64,000 nt of DNA from Jacaranda mimosifolia (taxonomy: Eukaryota > Streptophyta > Magnoliopsida > Lamiales > Bignoniaceae): the NCBI GenBank assembly GCA_018894105.1, contig CM032117.1:37056501-37120500 (forward strand), in the 5' to 3' direction. The notes below the pieces were generated by a model. It did not search any database. It had not been told where the DNA came from and worked only from the letters and a program-made list of their open reading frames with translations. Positions 24,108-34,794 of the stretch are shown one piece after another. Position 1 is the stretch's first letter; each line of letters opens with the position of its first letter. A program made the translations under genes and the position numbers.

Positions 24108-24397
24108 TTATTAAACAATTGTGACCGATTTATGACCGCTACAAAGTCGGTCATAATTTAGTGTCTGCGCCCAAGAAAATAGCACAGTTTAGTGACCAAA
24201 TTTGTGACCCCAAAAAATTCGGTCACACGATTAGAGCGGCCACTAATTTAGTCACAAAATCAGTCACTAATTGGTAATTTTTTTTGGAAAAAAAATTAAT
24301 AGAATCGGTCACAAATGGGTCACAGAATGGTCACTAATCAGTGACAGCTTTATGGGGTCACTAATCTGCGGTCACTAAAGCCTATTTTTTGGTAGTG
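24108..24397 (-). repeat. CACTA 5' terminus with subterminal repeats
   Basis: The minus strand starts CACTACCAAAAAATAGGC. In the ~290 bases inside it the hexamer GTGACC or close variants (GGTCAC, AGTCAC, GTGACA) occurs more than ten times in both orientations. This is the classical subterminal binding-site array of CACTA elements. The three bases outside are CAC (24398-24400); the partner duplication is lost with the left end. Confidence 0.88.
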
Positions 24398-24400
24398 CAC

Positions 24401-25100
24401 CTTAAACTTGATGAGGAACACCCTCTACTTGGTGACAATCCTAATATGGAATCATTGGTTGTAGTGGATGCATAGAATTATTCTAATTTCCTATGCAAAA
24501 ATTACATCTTGAACGAAGTGGATAATGCATTGTACAATGTGTATAGTCCAATTGCTACGGCGAAGGAATTGTGGGAGTCACTTGAGAAAAAATATAAGTA
24601 GAAGATGCCGGCACAAAAAAATTTGTAGTTCGTAAGTTTATTGAATTTGTTATGATTGATTCAAAATGTGTCATGTCTCAGGTGAACGAGTATCAAATGA
24701 TACTCCATGAGTTAGCGGCCAATGGAGTGGCATTGTGAGAACCGTTTCAAATGGCAACCGTGGTGGAGAAATTAACTCTTATATCTAAGTTGAAAGGACT
24801 TCAAGAACTACCTTAACCATTAGCACAAGGAGACGAATCTTGAAGACCTTATTCTCAGGTTGAGGATTAAGAAAGATAATAGACTCTCTAAGAAAAAAAG
24901 TGGTGGGAACAATCTTAAAGTAAAAAGCAAATATGGTGGAGTAAGGGCCATCCAACAAAAAATGAAAGAGGGATGCTCCTAAAGGTGAGAAAAATAAGAA
25001 GAAATTCGAGGGATCTTGCTATGTCTGCGACAAGCTGGGTCATTGAGCCAAGTATTATCACGATTGACAATAAGGTGGAGCTTCTAAAAAGAGAAAGACA
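24401..25100 (+). pseudogene. Copia C gag, N-terminus removed by the CACTA insertion
   Basis: Reading resumes right after the CACTA end with phrases such as NVYSPIATAKELWESLEKKY, characteristic of the copia-type gag (UBN2-like). It runs with several stops to a CCHC zinc knuckle at 25017-25064 that reads CYVCDKLGH-stop-AKYYHD. One codon is a stop and the last cysteine is tyrosine, so the knuckle is destroyed. The first gag codons and the leader that should lie between the 5' LTR and the CACTA element are missing on the left side. Confidence 0.75.
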
Positions 25101-26380
25101 GCCCATGCGAATGTCACAGAGGTAGACAAACTTTCTGATGGATTTGGAGACCTAAACTTATCAACTGTGGTTTCTGAGGTTAACCTAGCCAGAAGTCGAA
25201 GGAAGTGGTGGGTGGACAAGAGGACCACATGCCATGTTTCTGCTGAGAAGAACACGTTTATAATATACAAGTAGACTGAGGACGAAAATTTGTTCATGGG
25301 AAATTTATCAAGCTCCAAGGTGCATGGAGTTGGCAAGGTGATTTTGAAGATGACATCTGGAAAAGAGTTAACTCTCAACAATGTGCTTCATGTGCCAAAA
25401 ATTTGAAGGAACTTAGTGTCAGGGTATATGTTAAGTAGGAATGGTTTTAGGATGGTCTTTGAGTGATAAAGTTGTACTAACTAAGAACGGTGTGTTTGTC
25501 GAAAAAGAATACTTTTGTGATGGTCTTTTTAAATTGAATGCAATAACCATCATGCCGAAGGTTGCACCATTTATTGTTACTAATAATAAAATGAGTTCTT
25601 CCTACTTGCTTGAGTCTCATGATTTATGGCATTATAGATTAGGTAATTTGAATTATAAGTCAATTTCTAAACTTATGAATTTAGGCCTTTTGCCAAAAAT
25701 AAATCTTGAATAAACTTCAAAATGTGAAGTGTGCATTGAAGCAAAAATGATGATTGCACTAGATATTACAAAATTTATTTACTTTTATGTAAAGATGAGG
25801 CCTTGGAAGTATTTAAATAATATAAAAATGAGGTTGAGAATCAACTTGGAAAGAAAATAAGAACTCTTTGAAGTCATAGAGGTGGTGAATATGTACATCC
25901 ATTTGAAGAGTTTTGTGTAGGACATGAAATCATCCATGAAGTGACAACTCCAGGCGTACTTAAATCAAATGGAATTGTTGAGCGCAAAAGTTGCACTTTA
26001 AAAGAAATTATGAATGCCTTGCTTATCAACACTGGAGTATCTCAAAATATGTGGGGTGAGGCAGTATTAACTTTGAATTACCTACTTAATAAGTTGCCCT
26101 ACAAGAATCTAGAGAAAACACCATATGAAGCATGGTAAGGTCATCCGTCTTCCTACCAATACCTTCGAGTGTAGGGGTTTCGAGCTAAGGTAGAACTTCC
26201 ACCACCTAAAATGGTCAAGATAGGACCAAAAACAGTTGATGGAATATTTATTGGGTATGCACAATATAGTGCAACTTATAGATTCCTTGTAGTCAAATCT
26301 AAGATAGATGACATTCATGTCAACACTATCATTGGGTTAAGGAATGCTAATCTTTCTGAAGAAGTGTTTCCTTGAAAAAA
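25100..26380 (+). pseudogene. Copia C protease-integrase region, internally deleted
   Basis: After gag comes WWVDKRTTCHVSAEKNTF, where other copia proteases have WWxDSGATxH; the catalytic D-S/T-G is lost. The integrase zinc site reads HYRLGNLN (second His replaced by Asn) and CEVC. The part that should hold the first catalytic Asp is deleted: CIEAKM is followed shortly by FIYFYV and NEVENQLGKKI-like text. The second Asp block is SHRGGEY (Asp to His). SNGIVERKSCTLKEIMNAL keeps the glutamate. A continuous frame exists at 25941-26138. The product cannot be active. Confidence 0.8.
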
Positions 26381-26559
26381 AGGATGACAAACAGACTATA
26401 GTGAAGAGACCTTGAGAAACTCAAGTATTGGATAAAGAGGAAAATGAACTTAGATGTTGCAAGAGGGCTAGAATATCTAAATCATTCAGACCTAATTTCT
26501 TAACTTATATGCTAGAAAGTGAGCCATGAACCTTCACTGAGGCTATGAAAATGCCATAA

Positions 26560-28010
26560 GTTCCATTATAGAGAGAGGTAGTAAATAGCAAAATTGAGTT
26601 CATCATGCAAAACTACACATGGGAATTGGGGGATCTTCTTCTTGGAAATAAATGCTCAGGGTGTAAATGGATTTTCAAGAGGAAAATGAAAGTTGATGGT
26701 ATTATAGATAAGTACAAGGCAAGATTAGTAGTCAAAGGATACAGACAAAAAGAAGGTCTTGATTACTTTGACACTTACACACCAATGACAAGAATAACAT
26801 ACATTAGGTTATTAATTGCATTTGCAGCTATCAATAACCTTGAGATTCATCAAGTGGATGTTGAAACAACCTTCTTAAATAGTGACCTAGACGAGGAAAT
26901 TTATATGGAACAACTTGAAGGGTTTGACGTTCTAGGGCAAGAGAAAAAAATGTGTAAGATGATTAAGTTGTTATATGGCTTAAAACAAGCACCTAAACAA
27001 TGGCATGTAAGATTTGATCAAGTCATGCTTGCGAATGGCTTTAGGATCAATGAGTACGACAAGTGTGTATACGCCGAGGGTACCACTGCCAAGTATGTCA
27101 TTGTATGTCTATACGTAGATGACATGCTAATTATAGGAAACTATAATGATGTAATTAAAAAGACGAAAAAATTGCTAAGTAGCAATTTTAACATGAAAGA
27201 TTTTCGAGTAGCAGATGTGATCCTCAGAATAAAAATTAACAAAACATCTGATGGGTTAGCGCTTACACAATCTCACTACATAGAAAATGTGTAACAAAAG
27301 TTCTTGAGACAAGAACATCAACCTGCGAAGACTCCCATAGATGCAAATCAATAGTTGACCCAAAATAAAGGTGAGGCAAAGGCTCAACTAGACTATGCAT
27401 GTATAATTGGGAGCCTTATGTATATCATAAATTGCACAAGAGTTGATATAGCATATGTTGTTGGTAAGCTAAGTAGATTTATTAGCAATCCAGGTCAAGA
27501 GCATTGGACCCGTATTAATTTTAGTGTTAAGGTACTTAAGCATATCTTAAGTTATGGGTTGCATTATACAAGATATCTAGCTGTAATAGAAGGATACGTT
27601 GACACTAATTAGATATCAAACTCTAGTGAAACTAAGTCAATAAGTGGATACATATTCACTTTAGGAGGAGGGGCCATCTCGTGGAAATCCTCAAAATAAA
27701 CCTGTGTAGCTAGGTTAACTATGGAATATGAGTTTGTAACGTTGGACAAGGCAGGTGAGTAAGCAGAATGGCTGTGCTATTTCTTGGAAGATCTCCTAAA
27801 TTAGCCCAAACCTATGTCTGCAATTTGCATGCATTGTGACGGTCAATCTGCAATTGGTAGGGCACAATATACGTCTAAACATAATACCGTTAGATAGCTG
27901 CTCTGTATTAGTTATGTGAGTTCAAAAGAGAACATTGCAGATTTGCTAACCAAAAGCGTAAATAGAGAGCAAGTTGAAAAAATATCAAAGGGAACGAGAC
28001 CTAAGCCTAT
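26560..28010 (+). pseudogene. Copia C reverse transcriptase-RNase H, RT part still open
   Basis: A 229-residue open frame at 26605-27294 holds most of the RT. It shows CKWIFKRKMKVDGIIDKYKA, then RLVVKGYRQKEGLDYFDTYT, VDVETTFLNSDLDEEIYMEQ, LYGLKQAPKQWHVRFDQ and the catalytic box YVDD at 27112-27123 (YVDDMLIIG). A stop (VTQ-like position, 27292) separates it from GSLMYIINCTRVDIAYVVGK (27355-27612), the start of the RNase H domain. The RNase H tail, HCDGQSAIGRAQYTSKHN near 27830-27885, has further stops. RT copies RNA to cDNA in the cytoplasmic particle. This is the best-preserved catalytic frame in the window but lacks a complete polyprotein. Confidence 0.88.
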
Positions 28011-28596
28011 AAAATAAATGAGATACCACAATAAGAACCCTACCTATATGACTGGAGATCCTAAGAAATATGTTCAAAGGGAAAAATAAGTTGTTGTCTC
28101 TCGATGTGGAAGCACTGTGGGGGTCCAACATCCATCTTATTCCTATGATAAGCAGACAGTGCCACCTTCAAAAGGTTAAGGTTAAGTTTTCCTTTTAATG
28201 GATCTTATATCTTGAATATTCCAGTAGGGGTACAACAGGAACCTCTTAATAAGAAGCTATCTATATGAGTAGGGACTGAGTCAGTTCTATTAGAATTTTT
28301 AAGGCTGAATTCTCAGAGAGTACTCATGAATCCCAAGAGCTGTTCAGGGTCGAAGTGAACACAATCATAAGAACTTAAACTGACTATTGACTGGAGTTGT
28401 ACGAAGTTTTATTATCTTGGTGTACACAAAAGCCGAAAGTTCAAGATAAAACTTTCATTGGTTGGTGAGTACATCAATAGTTCTCACTAGGAAAAGTTCA
28501 AAGCCATAAGCTACCTATCCCGATGCAGTTTTGCTTAAGCAAGAACTCTTTTGCGTGTTTGCATTATTTGTACCATAGAAGAGTTAATTTTCCATT

Positions 28597-28608
28597 CATG
28601 TGGGGGAT
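28597..28608 (+). other. Polypurine tract of copia C
   Basis: CATGTGGGGGAT directly precedes the TG start of the 3' LTR, the usual place and composition for the plus-strand primer. Confidence 0.75.
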
Positions 28609-29731
28609 TGTGAGAATTTTGGTAAAAGAGACCTACTTGAAGATCTAGCTTTAGCTTAATAATTAAGGGTGTTATACTTAATGAAATTTACAAATTCTTA
28701 TATTAATTTGAACCTCTCATTGAGGAGATGTTTATTGAGTGCTTGTTTATCAAAATTTATTAAGATTTGAATGAGAAAATTGAAGCTAAAGTTAATGGGT
28801 TACAAGAAATGATAAGAAACTAAGGGAATGGTAAAAGAGGCCATTCAACATTGGAAGAGGAAACTAAAAGAAACTAGTATATACAACTTAGGTCTTAACT
28901 AAGACGATACTTTTGGGGGTACCCAAGTCTTTAGAGGAGGAAGACCTACATGAGTGTATGTAGGTTTGGTTTCATGAACCACACAAGCACGTTGCCCACC
29001 TGTCCGATTGGCCGGCTTGGTTGGTACGGTCATGACTTAACTTTTTGGACCAAATTTAATTAAAATAATGATTTAAGTTATTATTTAAATTTATCAAACA
29101 TAACACTCTAGAATTTATTCTAATAGTCATATCTCAGATTTTATTTTAAACTCTTTTAGAAAATTAAAGAGAGTTAAAGAGATATGTTTCCTCTGTCAAC
29201 AAGTGCCAATGGTGTCTCTTGGAGCTAATTAGACATGAATCATGTCTTTTAATTCAATTTTGTCTCTTCATATGTAGTTGCAATCTTGCATAAATTCATG
29301 ACACGTCCTATAAATAGGAGGGCCTAAAACTAACCCAGACCATTGAAATTTGAGCATACACACAGAGCATTATGTCTCACTAAACTGTACACTTATACAT
29401 TGTCCAGTAAAGAAGAGTTCCAAGTTAATAAAGTTCGCCAGTTCCATTGTATTGGAGTGTTGCCATAGACCGGATGAAAGCTGTTGTATATTGGGAGGTT
29501 AATTACCAGGAGCTTTCTAGCACTGTGTGAGGGGCAATATAACTTTAAGGAGACCGCTAGAGTAATAGGCCTCGGCTAACACAATTTTTGTCCTACATTC
29601 AAGTAGGCTTTATATTCATTTTCTTTACTCAATGAAATTATTTTGTGTTAAATAATTATATGTGTTACATGTTTTATTTATTCGCTTACACAAAGCACAA
29701 GCATGCATGGTTCTGTTCTTATTTTTTAACA
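28609..29731 (+). repeat. 3' LTR of copia element C
   Basis: Starts TGTGAGAATTTTGG and ends TTTTTTAACA, matching the 5' LTR at 14102-15214 end to end with many scattered differences. It is followed by GAAAC, the partner of the GGAAC before the 5' LTR. Confidence 0.9.
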
Positions 29732-29736
29732 GAAAC

Positions 29737-30293
29737 ATGTGTGAAATTAGTTAGGAGAAAATTTGGATCCAGTAATAAACGAAAATACCTCATAACCATT
29801 TTGAAAATTTTGAGCCAAGTAATAATTAGGTTATATAGATAGGTTGAGAATAACTAGAAAATTTATTAGAATGACATATAACTAGGAAAGGTAGGATAGG
29901 GTTGGGCAAGAGTTGCACTATTTCTTTGTAACACAGAATTGCCCTTATGCTAGTACTAACGGTTTCTAATAATCATCTTCCAAAAAGGCATTTTCTTAAG
30001 AGAGCGCAACATTATGGAGTTCATGAACAAAAAACCAAAACAACATTTTTGAACATTAATCTTAGAAAAGCTAACATTAGGAGAGAGAAATATAGATATT
30101 GGAATGAACGAAATTTCGCTCATATGAGTTATATGATTAATAAAATTTGAAAACATAGAGTTTTATATATAGACTTTCGTAATGTTGTATATGGATGAAC
30201 ATGTGTTAAAATTGGATGAAAATGTGTTAAAATTAGACACAAATGTTTATTTCTTCGAACAATTACATTTATCTTTTTAAACATAAATATTTC
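29737..30293. other. Intergenic DNA between two LTR elements
   Basis: Nothing recognised. The frames at 29947-30150 (plus) and 29956-30156 (minus) overlap and have no recognisable features. ATTTC at 30289-30293 is the probable left target duplication of the next element. Confidence 0.4.
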
Positions 30294-30617
30294 TGATATG
30301 GTAAATTAAGTCATTTAGAGTAAAAAGTAAAAATGAATTAAAAAGATTTGATTAATTAAATAACAAACAAAAAAAAGGATCAAAGAGCTAATTGACTTAG
30401 CCCATGCACCAAGAAGGCATCTAAATCCTAGTGGGCTAAAGCCCACTAAAGAAAAAAAAGACTATAAGTACTAAGTCTCAATGTTAAATTGGTCACCAAA
30501 AATCATCTGCAAAAAGTTAGTACTAAGAACTTTCTACATCGCGTTCCAAAGGAAAATAACTAAGAGCTTTGTTGTGTTTTGGAAAGGACCTTAGCTCTAT
30601 TTTTGAGCAACATCATC
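30294..30617 (+). repeat. 5' LTR of a Tat-like gypsy element
   Basis: Starts TGATATGGTAAATTAA and parallels 34050-34373 (TGATATGGTGAATTAA) through GAAGGCATCTAAA, CCCACTAA, CTATAAGTACTAAG and ATTGAA/TTTCTACATCGCGTT-like blocks. A primer-site-like TTGGCAACGTTCATAGGAG follows at about 30618, resembling the TTGGCGCCGTTCTGTGGGAA site of plant gypsy elements. ATTTC precedes this LTR and follows the other (34374-34378). The exact 3' edge is uncertain by a few bases. Confidence 0.7.
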
Positions 30618-30769
30618 TTGGCAACGTTCATAGGAGTTCTTACCAAAGAATAAGGGATGCTAAGATTGCAGATGAGATCCAAGGCTCAAACTCCCAATGA
30701 TGCCATGATACCCTAATGTGATGAAGTGAAGTGTGGCTAGTTGGATACATCCCTTGTGGAATAATTAAA

Positions 30770-31860
30770 GTGTTTGTCGACCATTAGAGAAAAATATGCA
30801 CTGAGAAATATACATGAAGGCCTTTGTAGGAACCATTCTAGGGTGAGATCTTTGATGACCAAAACCCTTCGACTATAATATTTCTCACTGTTTATGCTGA
30901 GAGATGGTTAGACTCTAATGAAAAGTTACAAGCTTTACCAAGAAGATACCCTTCTAAACCATTGGTGCAACACACTCCTGTAACTAGTCAACAACCCTTG
31001 TCCTTTCATGCAGTGAAATGGATGTTGTGGGACCTTTCTCTCAAAACACCAACCTGAGGAAGTTTCTTATTATTGCAGTTGACTATTTTTTCGAATAGGT
31101 AGAAGCAGAACTGCTGGAGCGTATATTTAAAAAAGAGGTTAGAAAATTCCTTTGAATAAATATTATTTGCATATTTGGGATATAGATTTGGGATCACTTA
31201 AATGTTGGTATCTAATAATAGGATCTAGTTTTCACTAGAGCTAAACTTAGAGAATGGTGCCATGAGTTCTCCATTATGTAGTTCTTTACATTTGCCGCTA
31301 AAGCCATGAGCGAACGAACAAGCTGAGATCACGAATAAGATAATCTCCTAACATCTCAAGATACGGCTAGAAGACGCCAGATGAGCATAAATGGATAAAC
31401 TTCCTTTCGTACTATGAGCGTACCGGATTACTCCTCAAATGTTTGTTAAGAGATTCAACTTAGTACATGGAATAGAAGCAGCTGGTCATACTGGTTGAAG
31501 TCGAGGAAATAGAGAGTGAAAAATTATGATGCTGTACAAAAATTCACAAGAGTTGAGAGCCAATCTTGACCTACTTTCTAAGAAGAGGAAAACAACGTAT
31601 GTCCATTTAGAAGTGTACAAAGTAAGGATGACCAAAGCATATAAGCTAAAGTACGGCCCAGGGATTTCCAAGTTGTTGATTTAGTGATGAGAAAAGTAGA
31701 AGTTTCAGGATCCCCTAGAAAACTTGACACCAAGTGAGAAGGTCCTTACAAGATAGCAAAAGTCATTAATCTAGACGCATACAATTGCAGATGATGGAAG
31801 GAAGAGAATTCCCTAGAATTTGGAATATCTCTAATTTAAGGAAATTCTATGCTTAAACGT
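30770..31860 (+). pseudogene. Gypsy (Tat-lineage) integrase, heavily decayed
   Basis: With many stops and frame shifts, the plus strand still shows the order of a gypsy integrase. It has an H2C2-region remnant, then VVGPFSQNTNLRKFLIIAVD for the first Asp block (VDYF), EVRKFL and NIICIFGI. ANEQAEITNKI follows (canonical ANGQAEVTNRT), then ELRANLDLL and finally WNISNLRKFYA-like text near 31815-31853. These phrases are those of plant Tat-type elements. Gag, protease and RT are absent between the LTRs, so most of the element is deleted. No active product is possible. Confidence 0.78.
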
Positions 31861-32202
31861 TGGATGATCTTAGTATACTCACTATCATCAACTAGTTCCT
31901 TAGAAATTTGAGTTCCTGATAGTAATTTTACATTGTCTAGTACTAAGATTATTTTGGAATAAAAACTTGTCTTTAATGATAGACATCATTCACTCCTTTA
32001 TTAATTTCTCCCTTCTAATAAAAATTGCTTAACATTGTCCATGATTTTATATGCTCTTTAGATTAATCATGATTTGTGTGGAAGAACACCTTATGTAATA
32101 AGACCTCTGAGGTATGCACCTCTATTGATACTTTGCAATGAAATCAACTCAATATCAACCTAATGTTGTCTTAGTGTAAATCCATGATTTGGCTTCCCTA
32201 AG

Positions 32203-32890
32203 AATATGTGGTGCTAAGCATAAGTCCATCATAAATCCTCCCAGGAGGTAAGTGGTTGTACCTTTAATTGAATTACTTTGGCGTAAACCTATTATTCAAC
32301 TTCTTTAGGAGTATATGGTAGTTGCGCATAAGTCCACCATAAATCTTCCCAGGTGGTAAGTGGTTGTATCTTCTAATGAACTACTTTAGCGCAAACCCAT
32401 TATTTTACTTTTGCGGGAATACGTAGTTGTCATGTGTAAGCTTACTCGTAAATTCTCCTAAGAGGTAAGTGACTGCACCTTCCGTTGAATTACTTTAGCA
32501 TAAACCCATTATATGACTCCCCTCGAAGTACGTGGTGACTACGCGTAAGCTAATGTAAATCTTCCTTGAGAATAAATGGCTGCACCTTCTAGTAAATTAC
32601 TTTGTCATAAACCTAATATACAATGTCCCCGAGAGTATATGGTCATCGCATGAAAGATTACTGTAAACCCTCCCAAAAGATAAATGATTACGCCTCAACT
32701 AAATGATTTTGGCATAAATCCATTATTCGACTACCCCAGGCATACGTGGTCGCCATGTGTAAGCCCATCATAATCTTTTAGGAGGTAAGTGGTTGCACCT
32801 CCAACTGAATGATCTTGGCATAAACTCGCCATACGGCTCCCCAGGGGATATGTGGTTGCTACACTAAATGTACTATAAAGCTTCTAGGGG
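32203..32890 (+). repeat. Tandem repeat array (~107 bp x about 6.5) behind the gypsy integrase
   Basis: Units begin AGTATATGG / AATACGTAG / AGTACGTGG / CATACGTGG / GATATGTGG. They continue through TAAGCCCATC, the GAGGTAAGTGGTTGCACCTT block, GAATTACTTTGGCATAAAC and a CCATTAT..GACT..CCC end. I count about seven starts spaced 105-110 bp with substantial divergence. The array lies between integrase and 3' LTR, where Tat/Ogre-type elements are known to carry tandem repeats. Confidence 0.8.
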
Positions 32891-34049
32891 GTACGCTGCC
32901 ACACCACCAAAGCCTACTATTAGATCCTTCAAAGGGAGCGGCAAGGTTTTCCGAATAAGGCTCACAGCCAAACATTATTGCAACACTTAAGCTCGGGCTT
33001 GAGACCTCACCAGTAAGGCTTGCGATCGAATTCAATTCAAACAACAAAGTTGGTGAGACATTCTAAATGAGACTTATATTCACATTCACACGTTCTATCG
33101 CCCAAATTCCATAAGATCCCTCAAAGTGGGGCTTGTTGAGAACAAAAATTATGGTAAGACCCCTAAGAGAGGCTCACAATTAAGTTTAATGATAAAAGGT
33201 TTAAACACCCTGCTTACATATCCATCTTGCGCAACAATCAACATTAAGAACACATCCATACTTGAAAGGCATTCAATTGACTAAAGTTATACACGAAGCT
33301 AAGTGAAAAAAATTTCTTTTAGAAAAATTGAGCAAATTTTAACTATATAAACCGCGTGAAAAGCGTTTGACTAAAACTTGGTGCAAAGAAAAAATCCACC
33401 AATATATTTTTGCAAAGGTATGAACATAAAGCGATCTTCAAATAGTAGAAGAAAAACAAAAAAAAAATACAAAAAGAAGGAAAACAAGAGACAACGAGAA
33501 AACCTAAAGATATAGAGATGCACTGTCTCTCTCAAAGGAGTAGCTCGCCACTCCAACTTTCTTTATGATGTAATACAAAGTTCGACTTCATTGCGATATA
33601 ATTAGCCCCTATACTTACGTCTGACTCACAATTAGTCACTGCAAAATCTTAAAACTATTCCTTAGGTGAAGCAGAGTCAACACAAAACTAAGCATATCAA
33701 GAAGGCCCGATGACCCAATATCGAGAAGGCATAGGCTCCCCCATTCAGGCACCCAACTCGGGGGCTACCATCATGGGTGCCCATTTGGCCGCTCAACAGT
33801 TCCGTGGCAACGATACTCCCATTGCTGCCCCTTTTTACTTTCAAAGACTTTGACTTAACTTGGACTTTATCTTAAATTAGGTCCTACTTCCAGACATCTC
33901 TCTTTCAAAATGCAAATAATAAAATTCATTGATCACCTTATAAAAATTTATTCAAAATAAATTAATTTAAGATAAAGTTTATAATTGGCCCTTATATTAC
34001 ATTTTTTTAACAAAAAAATAGCTTTTCAAATTGAAAATAGGGAGGCTGA
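32891..34049 (+). other. Rest of the gypsy 3' untranslated region
   Basis: Non-coding DNA with scattered further phrases of the same style (GGGGCTTGT, CTCACAATTAAG), ending in the purine-rich GAAAATAGGGAGGC directly before the 3' LTR, a likely polypurine tract. No gene is seen. Confidence 0.5.
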
Positions 34050-34373
34050 TGATATGGTGAATTAAATCTATAAGGATGAAAAAAGTAAAAGCAAACTAAA
34101 AAGGCCCAATCAATTGAATAATAAATCAATAGAAAAATTGGAGAGCCCAATTGACTAATCCTACTAAGAAAGACATCTAAACCTTAGTGGAACAAAACCT
34201 ACTAAGGGAAAAAGGCTATAAATACTAAGTTCCAAAATCAAACTAAGCACAAAAATCATTTGCAAATAATATAGAATTGAAAACTCTCTGCATTGCATTT
34301 CAAAGAAAAAAGACTTTGAACTTTGCTGAATTCTAAAAGGACTTTAACTCCAATTTCAATCAGCATTAATATT
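34050..34373 (+). repeat. 3' LTR of the Tat-like gypsy element
   Basis: Direct repeat of 30294-30617, starting TGATATGGTGAATTAA. It contains GGCTATAAATACTAAG, a TATA-like site matched by CTATAAGTACTAAG in the other LTR. It is followed by ATTTC (34374-34378), identical to the five bases before the 5' LTR. Confidence 0.7.
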
Positions 34374-34483
34374 ATTTCACATATATGGGTAATTGTACAA
34401 CTAACGGAACAAACTTGTTGTGCATTTTAGTTTACTTTTTGGTTCAATTTTTCACTCAGTACTCAAAATTTTTCATTCTTATC

Positions 34484-34777
34484 TTAAATTAAGCCAAAAT
34501 ATATGACCTCTTTGTCATTAAACGAAAGAAATCCACTTAAAACCAAAACTTTGCTATTGCATTGAACCTCAATTTCCTTACCATCAATCTTTTCCTTAAT
34601 CAAGAATTTTTTTTCCCTTTTGGGGGTTGCATGAGGGAAGGGGCAGAGAGTGAGGACCATGTTGATCTGTTGTCTCTCAAATGGTGTAAAGATTGTTTGT
34701 GGATCAATCCCTTGTATTGCATCCATACTCCCATGAGATGTAAACTCAGTCTGTGTGTGTTTCAAAATATAAACCAT
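34484..34777 (-). CDS. Unrecognised 97-residue open frame
   Basis: A minus-strand frame between the gypsy 3' LTR and the LINE. It has an ordinary amino-acid composition, unlike the low-complexity frames around it: GIDPQTIFTPFERQQINMVL, LCPFPHATPKREKKFLIKEK and IDGKEIEVQ. I do not recognise the family. It could be a chance frame, an unknown exon, or a fragment of a gene captured by a mobile element. No TATA box, splice partner or neighbouring exon was found. It ends just left of the LINE's 5' end at 34795. Confidence 0.25.
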   Translation of the reverse strand: MVYILKHTQTEFTSHGSMDAIQGIDPQTIFTPFERQQINMVLTLCPFPHATPKREKKFLIKEKIDGKEIEVQCNSKVLVLSGFLSFNDKEVIYFGLI

Positions 34778-34794
34778 TTGAGTTCATCATGATC

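Larger units (their letters stand above)
15215..24397 (-). mobile_element. CACTA (En/Spm) transposon inserted in copia C, 3' end lost
   Basis: The right boundary is the element's 5' terminus. The minus strand begins CACTACCAAAAAATAGGC at 24397, followed by dense GTGACC/GGTCAC subterminal repeats. Reading leftwards on the minus strand come decayed transposase domains in the usual order (transposase-associated, TNP2, DUF4218, DUF4216) and then a second gene of the Ptta/En/Spm type. Left of 15400 no CACTA terminus or subterminal repeat is seen before the copia LTR end at 15214. The 3' terminus therefore appears deleted, together with copia's primer site and first gag codons. The exact left edge is uncertain. 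Confidence 0.82.

Noticed and set aside
25058..25381. Minus-strand 107-residue open frame
   Set aside because: It lies antisense to the protease region of copia C and has no features of its own; a shadow frame.
32200..32890. CRISPR-like array (regular repeats)
   Set aside because: Repeats are ~107 bp, diverged and directly adjoining with no unique spacers, inside a plant retrotransposon.
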